A DNA stretch of 64,000 bases from contig OY969717.1 in assembly GCA_963702155.1 (NCBI GenBank), positions 1,426,001-1,490,000 of the forward strand. The letters are read 5' to 3'. The first letter of the stretch is position 1. Each line of letters opens with the position of its first letter. The notes beneath the pieces were generated by a model. That model was not told the DNA's origin, made no database searches, and saw nothing but the letters and a program-made list of their open reading frames with translations. A program made the translations under genes and the position numbers. The DNA comes from G963702155 sp963702155 (GTDB lineage: Bacteria > Pseudomonadota > Alphaproteobacteria > Micavibrionales > Micavibrionaceae). This document shows positions 1-9,127 of this stretch, in pieces.

Positions 1-1
1 T

Positions 2-460
2 TTACAAGAATACGGACACAATCCTAAACTAGCCTCTTTTTACGATTTAGGTTGCGGACCTGGAAAGTCACTTTTGATTGCAAGAACAGAGCATTCTTTC
101 GATAACGTTGTCGGCATCGATTATTATAAAGAGGTACTAGAAACAGCGAAAGAAAACCGAGAAAAAATGGGGCTTTCTAACGGAGCTCGCAAAATTGCAT
201 TGCATTTTGCAGATGCCGCGCAATTTAAAGAATATAAAGGACCAACAATTGTTTACATGTATAACCCGTTTGGTGAAAATGTGATGAAAGAAGTAGAAAA
301 GAATCTACGTGAAACAACAGAACAATGTATTGTTGCATACAACAAGCCATTGCATGGTGAATTATTTAAAGAAGAAAACGGTTGGCATAGAGAATTTAGT
401 ATGACAAACAGCGACCCCGATAATACATTAATGATTTATCGCCGTGGATTAGAATGTTAA
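2..460 (+). CDS. class I SAM-dependent methyltransferase, 5'-truncated by the window edge
   Basis: The reading frame is open from base 2 to the TAA at 458-460, so the true start lies outside the window and about 152 residues are visible. The first visible stretch carries a class I methyltransferase motif I (YDLGCGPGKS) followed by an acidic-loop motif (VVGIDYY), the two elements that bind S-adenosylmethionine in this fold. A later segment, TIVYMYNPFGE, resembles post-motif IV of small-molecule or protein methyltransferases. The substrate cannot be told from sequence. A TTG at 74 can serve as a formal start but would cut off motif I, so it is not the real one. The gene converges on groL, and the two share a bidirectional terminator. 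Confidence 0.75.
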   Translation, partial: LQEYGHNPKLASFYDLGCGPGKSLLIARTEHSFDNVVGIDYYKEVLETAKENREKMGLSNGARKIALHFADAAQFKEYKGPTIVYMYNPFGENVMKEVEKNLRETTEQCIVAYNKPLHGELFKEENGWHREFSMTNSDPDNTLMIYRRGLEC

Positions 461-484
461 ATCCCTTTTGACAAAATAAATAAA

Positions 485-520
485 AAAGCCGCTCACATTT
501 TTGTAAGCGGCTTTAATTTT
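485..520. terminator. bidirectional Rho-independent terminator between methyltransferase and groL
   Basis: Two 12-base arms, AAAGCCGCTCAC (485-496) and GTAAGCGGCTTT (503-514), pair with one mismatch around a 6-base loop. The stem is followed by a T-rich run on the plus strand. On the minus strand it is followed by the complement of an A-rich run. It can therefore end both convergent genes. Confidence 0.8.
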
Positions 521-552
521 TATATCAGACAAAGAATACCTGAGCGAGAGGG

Positions 553-2208
553 CTACATCATGCCCATTCCGCCCATGCCACCCATTCCGCCCATGCCACC
601 CATGGAATCGCCGCCGGACTTACCATCATCTGGTACATCGGTGATAATCGCTTCGGTCGTAATCAATAATCCAGCAACGGAGGCCGCATCTTGTAACGCC
701 GTACGTACAACCTTAACAGGATCAATAATTCCCGTCTTGACCATATCGCAGAATTCGCCCTTTTGCGCATCCCAGCCATAGTTGGTGTCTTTTTGCTCAA
801 GCAATTTACCAACAATAACAGAGCCTTCATCACCCGCGTTTTGGGCAATCTGACGGATAGGCGCTTGTAACGCGCGGCGTATAATTTCAACACCAACGGT
901 CTGGTCGTCATTCTCGCCTGTTACATCTTTAAGCGCATGTGAAGCATAAAGAAGCGCAGTACCGCCACCGGCAATAATACCTTCTTCAACCGCCGCACGT
1001 GTCGCGTGAAGCGCATCATCAACGCGATCCTTACGCTCTTTCACTTCTGGCTCGGTCGCCCCGCCAACACGAAGAACCGCAACGCCGCCTGACAATTTGG
1101 CCAAACGCTCTTGTAACTTCTCCTTGTCGTAATCAGAAGACGTGTCTTCTATTTGTTTGCGGATTTGTGAACAGCGCGCATCAATCTCGCTCTTCTCACC
1201 TGCACCATCAACCACGGTCGTATCATCTTTTGTAATCGTGACTTTCTTTGCTGTACCCAGCATATCCAAAGTTACATTTTCAAGCTTGATACCAACATCT
1301 TCGGATACAACCTGACCACCGGTCAAAATCGCCATATCTTCCAACATAGCCTTACGGCGATCACCAAAACCGGGCGCCTTAACGGCCGCAATTTTCAATC
1401 CACCACGTAGCTTGTTTACAACCAAAGTCGCCAAAGCTTCGCCTTCAACATCTTCGGCTACGATCAATAACGGACGGCCACTTTGTACGGCGGCTTCCAG
1501 GATTGGCACCAATGATTGTAAATTGGAAAGCTTGGCTTCGTGAAGCAAAATATACGGGTTCTCCATCACAGCCTGCATTTTATCTGCATCCGTAATGAAA
1601 TACGGTGAAAGATAACCGCGATCAAACTGCATACCTTCAACAACTTCCAATTCGTTATGTAAGGATTTTGCTTCTTCAACCGTGATCACGCCTTCATTAC
1701 CAACGCGGTCCATCGCCTCGGCCAAAAGCTCTCCAATCTCGGTATCACCATTGGCAGAAATCGTACCAACTTGCTTGATCTCGTCATTACCTTTGACATT
1801 TTTTCCTCGGGATTTAAGATCCTCAACAACAGCCAATACGGCCTTTTCAATACCGCGCCTAAGATCCATCGGGTTACGTCCGGCAGATACTGCCTTAATA
1901 CCTTCACGAACAATAGATTGCGCTAAAACTGTTGCGGTTGTTGTACCGTCTCCGGAATGATCATTAGCTTTTGAAGCCACTTCACGGATCAATTGCGCGC
2001 CTAGATTCTGGCGTTTGTTTTTAAGTACGATTTGCTTAGCAACGCTAACACCATCTTTAGTTGTGGTTGGTGCGCCGAATGATTTTTCAATCAAAACGTT
2101 ACGGCCTTTCGGACCTAGAGTTACTTTGACCGCATTTGCAATCAAATCCACACCTTTCAAAAGGTCTTCACGAGCTTCTTCATAAAAAAGAATTTCTTTA
2201 GCAGACAT
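553..2208 (-). CDS. groL: chaperonin GroEL (Hsp60)
   Basis: A 551-residue GroEL of normal length. It forms the double heptameric ring that, with GroES, folds cytosolic proteins in an ATP-driven cycle. The N-terminal equatorial domain has the LGPKGRNV segment (about residues 31-39) and the nucleotide-binding GDGTTTAT motif (residues 86-93). The tail ends in GGM repeats typical of bacterial GroEL. The start ATG at 2208 has AGGAGA about 8 bases upstream on the minus strand. It follows groS by about 150 bases, and that gap carries a palindromic repeat element. Regulation is expected from the CIRCE operator ahead of groS. The stop codon is TAG, which matters for interpreting the TAG inside rne. 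Confidence 0.98.
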   Translation of the reverse strand: MSAKEILFYEEAREDLLKGVDLIANAVKVTLGPKGRNVLIEKSFGAPTTTKDGVSVAKQIVLKNKRQNLGAQLIREVASKANDHSGDGTTTATVLAQSIVREGIKAVSAGRNPMDLRRGIEKAVLAVVEDLKSRGKNVKGNDEIKQVGTISANGDTEIGELLAEAMDRVGNEGVITVEEAKSLHNELEVVEGMQFDRGYLSPYFITDADKMQAVMENPYILLHEAKLSNLQSLVPILEAAVQSGRPLLIVAEDVEGEALATLVVNKLRGGLKIAAVKAPGFGDRRKAMLEDMAILTGGQVVSEDVGIKLENVTLDMLGTAKKVTITKDDTTVVDGAGEKSEIDARCSQIRKQIEDTSSDYDKEKLQERLAKLSGGVAVLRVGGATEPEVKERKDRVDDALHATRAAVEEGIIAGGGTALLYASHALKDVTGENDDQTVGVEIIRRALQAPIRQIAQNAGDEGSVIVGKLLEQKDTNYGWDAQKGEFCDMVKTGIIDPVKVVRTALQDAASVAGLLITTEAIITDVPDDGKSGGDSMGGMGGMGGMGGMGMM

Positions 2209-2279
2209 ATGTCTTCTCCTGTTTGTTTTAGAATAAATTCAGTTATTTTTTGTAAAATATTAAGCAAGCATTTTTGTTG

Positions 2280-2343
2280 GTGACGAGGCAAATAAGGCGA
2301 AACGTACAAAAGTACGTGAGCCGAAATTTAACAATGTCACGGG
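2280..2343. repeat. palindromic repeat element, copy 1 (groS-groL gap)
   Basis: The element is bounded by GTGAC (2280-2284) and GTCAC (2336-2340). It has a central palindrome ACGTAC-AAAA-GTACGT (2302-2317), with a GGCGAA / GTGAGCC frame around it. A closely similar sequence occurs at 47890-47965, and a more distant relative lies inside 47997-48073. Transcribed, it would form a hairpin within the groESL mRNA between the two genes. Confidence 0.6.
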
Positions 2344-2356
2344 CAAAAGGCGCTGC

Positions 2357-2650
2357 TTAAGCAACTATGCCGATGATGTCGGACTCTTTCATAACCATCA
2401 GCTCTTCGCCTTCAACGGTTACTTCCGTACCCGCCCATTTTGAAAAGATAACTTTATCACCAGCTTTGACATCTAATGGACGAACATTTCCATTATCATT
2501 GATATGGCCTGTTCCAACGGCGATCACTTCGCCTTCCATCGGTTTTTCTTTTGCCGAGTCCGGAATAATAATCCCGCCTGCGGTTTTGCCTTCGTCTTCG
2601 ACACGACGTACAAGAACACGGTCATGTAAGGGTTTAAATTTCATTGCCAT
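2357..2650 (-). CDS. groS: co-chaperonin GroES (Hsp10)
   Basis: A 97-residue GroES, the heptameric lid of the GroEL chamber. It has the typical opening KFKPLHDRVLVRR, the mobile loop (GKTAGGIIIPDSAKEKP) and the C-terminal ESDIIGIV segment. The open frame extends further upstream to 2737, but that extension would read through the CIRCE operator. The ATG at 2650 has AGGAG at a spacing of 10 bases, so it is chosen. It is the first gene of the groESL operon. Confidence 0.96.
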   Translation of the reverse strand: MAMKFKPLHDRVLVRRVEDEGKTAGGIIIPDSAKEKPMEGEVIAVGTGHINDNGNVRPLDVKAGDKVIFSKWAGTEVTVEGEELMVMKESDIIGIVA

Positions 2651-2697
2651 TTTAATTTTTCTCCTTTGAAAAGTTATGACATTTTTCTTTTGCTTAT

Positions 2698-2724
2698 TTA
2701 GCACTCTCACTAAGTGAGTGCTAA
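2698..2724 (-). promoter_or_regulatory. CIRCE operator (HrcA-binding site) of groESL
   Basis: A perfect TTAGCACTC-N9-GAGTGCTAA inverted repeat sits 48 bases upstream of the groS start. This is the canonical CIRCE element bound by the heat-shock repressor HrcA. hrcA itself is not in the window. Confidence 0.95.
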
Positions 2725-2725
2725 C

Positions 2726-2754
2726 TATGTAAGACACTATGCCCTACCTTTCAA
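2726..2754 (-). promoter_or_regulatory. probable groESL promoter
   Basis: On the minus strand, TTGAAA (2749-2754) is followed after 17 bases by TACATA (2726-2731), immediately upstream of CIRCE. The -10 match is weak, but the geometry, with the operator just downstream of the -10, fits HrcA-controlled promoters. Confidence 0.4.
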
Positions 2755-2916
2755 GCATTTTCGAAAAGATTCATCTTATAGATCAAAAATAATAAAAAAT
2801 ATATGATTTGCACACATATCCTGTGTCAAAAAATCCGCTCAAATTAGAGTTTTGTAAGGTTTTTTTGCTATAATTATAAATAAGGAACAATCTTCTAGAA
2901 CAGAAGGGATATATAA

Positions 2917-3180
2917 ATGGCTGATTTAACCACACAATTTAACGATTACCGCTTAACCACGGCAAAAATTCTGTACCATATGCCCGATCATCAAAGCATT
3001 TTACAAGAGTATATCTGGCAAGATTATGATCTTTTACCGCGCCTGCCAGTACTCTGCAAATTTCTTGATTTTTGGAAAAAAGAATTGGACGGCAAGTTGC
3101 ACTCTGTCTATGTCGGCAACAAAAAAATCATCACACCCGGTGATTATCGCTTCGCGGATTGGGAAGGCACAATGCAATAA
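2917..3180 (+). CDS. usg: Usg family protein
   Basis: An 87-residue protein matching the small alphaproteobacterial Usg family. Recognisable features are YRLTTAKILYHMPDH near the N-terminus, WQDYDLLPRLP in the middle, and LDFWKKELDGKLHSV. The family is named from an ORF upstream of trpF in some alphaproteobacteria. It has been linked to regulation in photosynthetic species, but its biochemical function is not established. The ATG has a GAAGGG-type ribosome site upstream. The gene is divergent from groESL and stands alone. Confidence 0.85.
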   Translation: MADLTTQFNDYRLTTAKILYHMPDHQSILQEYIWQDYDLLPRLPVLCKFLDFWKKELDGKLHSVYVGNKKIITPGDYRFADWEGTMQ

Positions 3181-3205
3181 TTTAAAGATTATCAAATCAA
3201 ACGCG

Positions 3206-3655
3206 TTAAACCATATCAAAATACGGCATGATTTTTTGTTCATCCACCACGCCTTTTTGAAAATTGTCTATTATTTCTTTTGGTAATCCAAAACGAGCAT
3301 TTAACCCTGTTATTTTTGAAAATGTAACCGCAGCGTCCACTTGTAATGTGTTCCAACGTACGACATCATTTTTAACGTCGGTATGCGTCAAAGCATTATA
3401 ACTTGCTTGTACCAGACCAAAATTCCAGGCCATACCGCGTTTTTTCATGCGGCCATCGGCAACCGCTTCGGCGTTAAATAAAAAAAATAATTCTTTAACC
3501 TGATCAGAATACTCACACCCGCGCAATGTAGCTGGCACATAAAGCAGCTTGAAGCTATCAGTAGTTTTAAAAGAAGATGGCATTTGAAGCGATGAAATTT
3601 GCGATGCTAATATTTTAAGATCATTGATAATGTCAATTTTGGTGTTCTCTTTCAT
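3206..3655 (-). CDS. hypothetical protein (149 aa)
   Basis: I do not recognise this protein. It is 149 residues, soluble-looking, with no signal peptide or membrane segment, and it contains a single pair of cysteines far apart. The ATG at 3655 is preceded by AGGAC at a spacing of 7 bases, which supports a real start. It converges on usg with a 25-base gap. About 150 AT-rich bases without recognisable structure separate it from the ferredoxin gene. Confidence 0.65.
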   Translation of the reverse strand: MKENTKIDIINDLKILASQISSLQMPSSFKTTDSFKLLYVPATLRGCEYSDQVKELFFLFNAEAVADGRMKKRGMAWNFGLVQASYNALTHTDVKNDVVRWNTLQVDAAVTFSKITGLNARFGLPKEIIDNFQKGVVDEQKIMPYFDMV

Positions 3656-3805
3656 AATACGTCCTAAAACTGTTAAAAAAACAATATTAGAATAAACTAA
3701 AAAAAAGAATCAAGTTTTATGAAAAAAATAATTTGCAAATGATTAATTTATTTAGGACTTAAAATCAACAATTTAATAAAAAAAGTTATGGGCAGTATAA
3801 TCATT

Positions 3806-4120
3806 TTAGTCAAGCTTTTGAGCCAATCTAACCTTTAACCCGTCCAGCGCCCCACTCATAATAATCTGACAAGAAAGACGTGAGTTATCCTGTAGATCAA
3901 AGGCTTCATCTAACATATACTCCTCTTCCTCGCCCATCTCTGCAATTTTGTCTACCCAATCCTCATGAACATACACATGACAGGTAGCACAGGCACATGC
4001 GCCACCGCATTCGGCCTTAATCGGCAAACCATGGTCGCGAATAATCTCCATCACGCGCCAGCCCTCAACCGCATCTAAAGTATGCTCTTTGCCTTGTAAA
4101 TCGGTTACAAAAATTTTCAT
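3806..4120 (-). CDS. 2Fe-2S ferredoxin, adrenodoxin/ISC type
   Basis: A 104-residue plant/vertebrate-fold 2Fe-2S ferredoxin. The cluster ligands are visible as C38-x5-C44-x2-C47 within ECGGACACATC, and the distal C84 in RLSCQI. An extra C42 lies between the first two ligands. The acidic stretch EMGEEEEYMLDEAFD is typical of ISC/adrenodoxin-like ferredoxins, which deliver electrons to Fe-S cluster assembly, P450s or heme O-to-A conversion. No isc genes are adjacent. The nearby heme A synthase makes electron supply to that enzyme conceivable, but this is only inference. Confidence 0.9.
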   Translation of the reverse strand: MKIFVTDLQGKEHTLDAVEGWRVMEIIRDHGLPIKAECGGACACATCHVYVHEDWVDKIAEMGEEEEYMLDEAFDLQDNSRLSCQIIMSGALDGLKVRLAQKLD

Positions 4121-4174
4121 TTTTAAAAATTCTCACTTAAAACTATTCGCATTAATCAAAAATATTCTAGGGTT

Positions 4175-4978
4175 TCAACGTTTTGCATTGGCATAGATAG
4201 ATTGTACCCCTACCGCCATCCCAACGCTCGCTACTATAACGATGGCCGTTTCGGCGAAGGCCTGTACCACAACTACAAATAAAACACTTACTGGCGAAAC
4301 ATCGCTATAACTATCTGCCCCTCCTAATAACCCCTGCATAATAAGCATAGCCAGTGTCATGATAGGAATAAAACATAAAATCCATAGACCCATCATATAA
4401 AAAGAACTCTTTATACCTTTAATTCTCTTCAAAAACCCTTCGACCGAATAACCCAATGCCGCCGGCACATATAGCCACAAATACCTGAACCCCCAAAGCG
4501 CAATACCGAGCGCAAGTACTGCAATAACAAAATCAAACCCGCCCGCATCTGGAGCGGCAGTCGCATCGCCTATATTCCCTTGCATCCGTTCAACTTCGGT
4601 CATTAAGAGACCGGCAAATAAATAGGTCGCCATTTTTGTAAGAACATAAATAATCGTGCCTGCAAGAATACATTGCGCGCGCAATTCAAATCGGCGCCGG
4701 TCTTGATTGGCTTCACCGCTCAACCGTACAAGCCCGAATTCCTTGAATATTGCAGCGCGTATAATTTGTGAAACCAACCATCCTTCGGCCACAAAAGATG
4801 GAAACATTATAAGCCCTTGCCGCAAATGCTGGCTCTCAAGACCAAAAAAAATCACCGCGCCCATAACAACTACTTTTATGAGCACCGGCACAAGCGCAAG
4901 CTTGCTGATAAATTGTCGATGCTTGACTGTAAATTTATAGCCCGTGCTCGCTGCTTCTATAAAATCAAAAGATGCCAT
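4175..4978 (-). CDS. multi-pass membrane protein of unknown function
   Basis: A 267-residue integral membrane protein with about five or six hydrophobic segments. The clearest are LVPVLIKVVVMGAVIFF near the N-terminus, a paired block in the middle, and two at the C-terminus. I see no catalytic motif and do not recognise the family. The ATG at 4978 is used. The frame continues five codons to a TTG at 4993, but neither start has a well-spaced ribosome site. It is divergent from ctaA across about 130 bases. Confidence 0.65.
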   Translation of the reverse strand: MASFDFIEAASTGYKFTVKHRQFISKLALVPVLIKVVVMGAVIFFGLESQHLRQGLIMFPSFVAEGWLVSQIIRAAIFKEFGLVRLSGEANQDRRRFELRAQCILAGTIIYVLTKMATYLFAGLLMTEVERMQGNIGDATAAPDAGGFDFVIAVLALGIALWGFRYLWLYVPAALGYSVEGFLKRIKGIKSSFYMMGLWILCFIPIMTLAMLIMQGLLGGADSYSDVSPVSVLFVVVVQAFAETAIVIVASVGMAVGVQSIYANAKR

Positions 4979-5110
4979 CCCTTTATTTAGCAATTTTAAA
5001 CAACATCAGCAACGCTGAAAATACAACATGCGCAATAAACACATGACACATCTTGTTTAAGGCCAATAAAAATACTACATCTTAAAAGAAAAAGAAAAAT
5101 CCGATATAAT

Positions 5111-6142
5111 ATGACCAAGCAAAAAAATAGAAACACTATAAGCGCGTGGCTTTTCGGATGCGCGGGCTTGGTTTTTATAATGGTAATAGTGGGTGCAATA
5201 ACCCGTCTTACCGAATCCGGTTTATCCATGGTAGAGTGGCGGCCACTAATTGGTATATTACCGCCTTTAAACGAAACAGAATGGCGACGCGTCTTTGACC
5301 TTTACCGCGAAACACCTGAATTTCAAAAGAAAAATTTCTGGATGAATATTGGTGATTTTAAAACTATTTTCTTTTGGGAATGGTTTCATCGTCTTTTTGG
5401 CCGTTTAATAGGTATAGCATACGGCCTCCCACTTTTATTTTTCTGGATAAAAGGCATGATACCTGCGGGCTTTAAAAAACCGCTGATCGGCCTTCTTGTG
5501 CTTGGCGGCTTGCAAGGGGCAATGGGCTGGTACATGGTTAAAAGCGGCCTTGTTGATATGCCGGCCGTCTCACATTATCGTTTGGCCGCACATTTGGGGC
5601 TAGCCTTTATTATATTTGCATACCTTGTGTCTGTGGGTATGTCTGTAAAAGGCTACGAAAAAAAACCAAACGCCGCTTTATTCAAACACGCATTGGTAAC
5701 GCTCCTTTTCGTATCAATAACAATCGTATGGGGGGCATACACCGCTGGTATGGATGCTGGCCTAATATATAACGATACGTTTCCAAAAATGGGGGGGGCG
5801 TGGCTACCTGACGATTTTTGGCAATATGAAGGTGTATTAAAAAATACGCTCGAAAATCCGGTTGGCATTCAATGGGCACATCGGTGGCTGGCTATGATAA
5901 CAGTAGGTGTTGTAGTATCGCTATGGGCACATGCCATAATAAAGAAGCATAACATTATGGCGGTACACGCCTTAGTCGGCATAGCGCTACTTCAAATGAT
6001 TCTGGGAATAATAACACTTCTGACAAACGTGTGGCTCCCAATTGCCGTTATGCATCAAGCTGGCGCGCTTACGTTATTAGGAACACTTATAATTTGCTTG
6101 GAGATATTAAGCCCGCAAATAGGCCACGCAAAAACTGCATGA
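5111..6142 (+). CDS. ctaA: heme A synthase, type 2 (CtaA/Cox15)
   Basis: A 343-residue inner-membrane enzyme that oxidises the C8 methyl of heme O to the formyl group of heme A for aa3-type cytochrome oxidase. Eight hydrophobic segments are visible. The conserved histidines expected to bind heme or substrate are H93 (EWFHRLFGR), H155 and H161 (SHYRLAAH), H257 (QWAHRW) and H315 (AVMHQ). The ITRLTESGLSMVEWRP segment after the first helix is typical of the alphaproteobacterial/mitochondrial type. The gene lies apart from coxBA at 61-63.6 kb, as is common in this class. Confidence 0.95.
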   Translation: MTKQKNRNTISAWLFGCAGLVFIMVIVGAITRLTESGLSMVEWRPLIGILPPLNETEWRRVFDLYRETPEFQKKNFWMNIGDFKTIFFWEWFHRLFGRLIGIAYGLPLLFFWIKGMIPAGFKKPLIGLLVLGGLQGAMGWYMVKSGLVDMPAVSHYRLAAHLGLAFIIFAYLVSVGMSVKGYEKKPNAALFKHALVTLLFVSITIVWGAYTAGMDAGLIYNDTFPKMGGAWLPDDFWQYEGVLKNTLENPVGIQWAHRWLAMITVGVVVSLWAHAIIKKHNIMAVHALVGIALLQMILGIITLLTNVWLPIAVMHQAGALTLLGTLIICLEILSPQIGHAKTA

Positions 6143-6147
6143 ATTTT

Positions 6148-7233
6148 TTAAAACTCATATGTATAGGCTAGCAAGCCGCCTAGACCTTGCGTTTTTTTCT
6201 TATCTTTATCTGTCGTGCGGTAAGCCACATCTACAGAAAAACCGTTTTTGAAAAGATAACCGCCTGAGACTTGGAACTGATGGTCATTCCTGTTGGATGA
6301 ACCCGCATTATGAATGTCCTTATCAGTATAGGAAACAGCTGCGTTCCATTGTTTATAAAGCTTGAGCTTTACTGAACCCGTAAGATAATCAATATCTTTG
6401 GATTTTCCCTCAGAGTTTTTGATCTGCGCATATTCACCAATAAACTTAGCCGAGATATCTTTGGTCAAATACGTTGTATAATTCGCGCCTATAACGACAC
6501 CTTTTTCATTCTTCTTGCCTGTATCCTCTGCACCTTCGGCTTGGTTATAATGCCCTAAATGCGTATTTAGTCCCTTAACACCCATGAATTTCTCACTGTC
6601 AAGCGTTACAGAATATGATGATAAATCTTCGGTATTACTAACACCGCCATCTTCTTTGCCTTTTTGATCTCGCCGTGTAATAAGAGACTCAGATAGAAAA
6701 GTCGTATCAAGGAAAAAGCTATTCGCAGTAAGCGTATGAAAACCCATGCCTTTTATATCTCCAAAAACACTTCCTCCCACGCCCAACCGTTCTTTCAATT
6801 CATAATCTTTTGCAAGATCTTTACCATACACACCGCCGGTAAGATCCCACGCCGTACCAAATGTCGGATTATATTTGCCACCAAAAACAGAAAAATTATC
6901 ACCATAGTAAGCGAGCTTTAATTCCTCTACAAACAAAGCTTGATTATCAAAATACATATTGTCGCCCTGCTTGGGCTTTTTAAGGGCATTAATCATCAAA
7001 GAGACTTCAAGTGCCACACGATCATTAAATGACAAAATCAGATAAGGTTCGATTTCCGTGTAAAGATTATTGACTTCATCTTTTTCTTTTTCTGATCGAA
7101 ACGCCCAATCATTCCGAAGCTCAAAGAGAACAATACCATTTAGCTTCGGATCAAAATAATCCGCTCGCGCTTCATGTGTATAGATACAGAGTGAGAACAC
7201 AAACAAAGTAAAAGATATAATAAATTTAGCCAT
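6148..7233 (-). CDS. outer-membrane beta-barrel (porin-like) protein
   Basis: A 361-residue protein with an N-terminal signal peptide, a hydrophobic core followed by a cleavage-like EARA-D. The rest is made of alternating polar/hydrophobic strands rich in Y, G and K, and it ends in AYTYEF. A terminal aromatic residue is the BAM recognition signature of outer-membrane barrels. The segment FGGKYNPTFGTAWD looks like a barrel hairpin. It is probably a general or anion-type porin, but the family is not certain. The ATG at 7233 is chosen because the upstream TTG at 7245 would add four residues without a better ribosome site. It converges on ctaA with a 5-base gap. Confidence 0.75.
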   Translation of the reverse strand: MAKFIISFTLFVFSLCIYTHEARADYFDPKLNGIVLFELRNDWAFRSEKEKDEVNNLYTEIEPYLILSFNDRVALEVSLMINALKKPKQGDNMYFDNQALFVEELKLAYYGDNFSVFGGKYNPTFGTAWDLTGGVYGKDLAKDYELKERLGVGGSVFGDIKGMGFHTLTANSFFLDTTFLSESLITRRDQKGKEDGGVSNTEDLSSYSVTLDSEKFMGVKGLNTHLGHYNQAEGAEDTGKKNEKGVVIGANYTTYLTKDISAKFIGEYAQIKNSEGKSKDIDYLTGSVKLKLYKQWNAAVSYTDKDIHNAGSSNRNDHQFQVSGGYLFKNGFSVDVAYRTTDKDKKKTQGLGGLLAYTYEF

Positions 7234-7263
7234 ATAGCCCACCAATTATTTTCATAATAAACT

Positions 7264-7292
7264 TTGACAGAAATTGCCAATATGTGTATAGT
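7264..7292 (+). promoter_or_regulatory. strong sigma70-type promoter
   Basis: TTGACA (7264-7269), a 17-base spacer, and TATAGT (7287-7292) give a near-consensus housekeeping promoter. It lies 41 bases ahead of the start of the small secreted-protein gene at 7333, and it is divergent from the porin-like gene. Confidence 0.75.
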
Positions 7293-7332
7293 CGCTCTAA
7301 ATAATGAATAATTGATTAAAAGGAATACTATT

Positions 7333-7635
7333 ATGTGTAGAGTTTTTGGTATTATTACTTTTTTTGCGGTATTACTCTCCTTTAATATTGCAACGGCTAA
7401 TGAATTAAGCGCAGAGCAAAAATATCAAACGATTAAAGACCAAACGGAGCATTCTGGCTCTGTAGGATTTGATAAAAGACATAAAGCATATCGTAAATAT
7501 ATTATGGAATCACGCCAAAAAGACACTGCGGAAAATGTTGCAAAAATTTCACCAGCGGCAGGCGAAGTAGAAATGGACGTGAACACAAAAAGTGAAACAA
7601 AAGCAAAGCCTGTTCAGCCAAAATATAACGATTAG
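7333..7635 (+). CDS. small secreted protein of unknown function
   Basis: A 100-residue protein with a clear signal peptide (CRVFGIITFFAVLLSF core, ATA-N cleavage-like site). The mature part is short, charged and cysteine-free. The ATG at 7333 is preceded by AAGGA at about 8-10 bases and by a near-consensus promoter. A TTG at 7312 in the same frame is too close to the promoter. I do not recognise the family. Its TAG stop overlaps the TAA stop of the convergent gene by two bases. Confidence 0.7.
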   Translation: MCRVFGIITFFAVLLSFNIATANELSAEQKYQTIKDQTEHSGSVGFDKRHKAYRKYIMESRQKDTAENVAKISPAAGEVEMDVNTKSETKAKPVQPKYND

Positions 7636-8972
7636 GCCTGGCAGAAACTTGCAATAAAATCAGACACATAAAAGGATTTAAGGTTTATCTTGAATCCTTT
7701 TTTTAATATTTCAAACTTAGGCAAAGCCGGCTTTGTTTCAAAGGATGATGAAGCCGGTAAAACTGGCGCTTCTGGCTCTACAGAATTTTGAGACAAAGAT
7801 TTGTCGCTCTCATTTTTCGACTTTTTAAAATCTTTAGAATTATCATCTTCGAAAGCAGGCACAGCTACATGAGGTGTGTTTTCAACCGCACGAGTAGCTG
7901 GCACATTATTTTGCGGCATCGGATCGATAGCATGCGCCGGCTTTGTTTCAGAATCAACTTTAAGTGAGGGCGACTGTACTTCATTAGCCTCCGCATCCAA
8001 TCGCGCCTTTAAAGCTGACGCATTTGGGCCATTTTCCGCTGCAATATCTGTCCGCCGCGACATTTCATTTTCTGGTAATGGCGTATTTACAGGGTTTGCA
8101 AAGGCAGGTGTTTCACTATATCGATCGCTAGCAATATCTTTCATATTTTTTAGATCAGCCAGCGCGTCCTTATCATTTGAAAAAGTATCTTGCGGCGCTT
8201 CAGCGGCACTAATCATATTTTCGCGATCTTGTAGTTTTTCCTCGTTTTCAACAAGTGGGGAATCTTTTTCTATTGCATCCAAACTTGGCTGATCAAGTGA
8301 ATGATCATAATCCATCGTTTCTATTGCTTTAACACTAGAAGGCGGCGAAGCTTCAACCGTTTTTGCTATTCGCATCGCTTCTTGGGCAAGACCTTTATTT
8401 TCTTCTATTTGTTGTTGAGAAACACGGGGATTCGTAGAAACGCTTGTTTCTTTATTCTCTGAAAAATTCGGGAGCATATCACCACTACTTTTTACCACTC
8501 CGCCCTGCTGCTGAGCTTCGGATGGTAAAAACCGATCCACTATGCGCGCAGAATAGATAAGAGAAGCAATATCACGCCCCAAACTTTTTACAGTTTGCTC
8601 GACATAATCAAGCTTAAGTGCCCCTTTTTCAACACTATGATCCTCAACATTTAAGACAGTATCGAGCAAAATCAACCTACGCTCTTCGGCTTCTTCCTCT
8701 AGAGCTGAACGATGCTCTCGATCATCGGTACCTTCGGTATCAAACTGAACAAGCTTTTTCCCGAACACATAATCCGCGACAAACGGGAACTCCTTTAAAA
8801 ATAAAATACGCCCGCTTAAATTATCTTTGATATATAAAAGTTCCAAAGCATTTTGCAACGCTGCATACTGATCCGAAAACAACGTATTCGCCGCATTTTC
8901 ATATGGCGTAATACCAGCATCAAGCACCTCTGGCGTATCTGGCTTTTCAGAATCAGGCTTTTGATCACTCAT
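7632..8972 (-). CDS. acidic, largely disordered protein of unknown function
   Basis: A 446-residue soluble protein. The first 150 residues look folded: helical, with LQNALELLYIKDNLSGRI and LKLDYVEQTVKSLGRD segments. Residues 160-420 are rich in S, E, N, P, D and A and appear disordered. A basic, hydrophobic tail (KKGFKINLKSFYVSDFIASF) closes it and may be a docking motif. There is no signal peptide and only one cysteine. I do not recognise the family. It lies about 155 bases downstream of the 1288-residue protein gene on the same strand and could be co-expressed with it. Confidence 0.65.
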   Translation of the reverse strand: MSDQKPDSEKPDTPEVLDAGITPYENAANTLFSDQYAALQNALELLYIKDNLSGRILFLKEFPFVADYVFGKKLVQFDTEGTDDREHRSALEEEAEERRLILLDTVLNVEDHSVEKGALKLDYVEQTVKSLGRDIASLIYSARIVDRFLPSEAQQQGGVVKSSGDMLPNFSENKETSVSTNPRVSQQQIEENKGLAQEAMRIAKTVEASPPSSVKAIETMDYDHSLDQPSLDAIEKDSPLVENEEKLQDRENMISAAEAPQDTFSNDKDALADLKNMKDIASDRYSETPAFANPVNTPLPENEMSRRTDIAAENGPNASALKARLDAEANEVQSPSLKVDSETKPAHAIDPMPQNNVPATRAVENTPHVAVPAFEDDNSKDFKKSKNESDKSLSQNSVEPEAPVLPASSSFETKPALPKFEILKKGFKINLKSFYVSDFIASFCQA

Positions 8973-9127
8973 AATATCTTTAACTTTTTAAATGCTTAAA
9001 ATAGATATGGGCATGATATCCAAAATATCAAACACTACATATTTTCGATAGTATAAGAAATATGCACAATATCATAAAAAATTCTAAGTTTTATAATAGA
9101 AACAAAAGATTACTGAAGCATTAAAAA

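Noticed and set aside
999..1235. Plus-strand frame within groL
   Set aside because: Shadow of groL with no family match.
7876..8292. Plus-strand frame of 138 codons
   Set aside because: It is the antisense of the 446-residue gene's disordered region.
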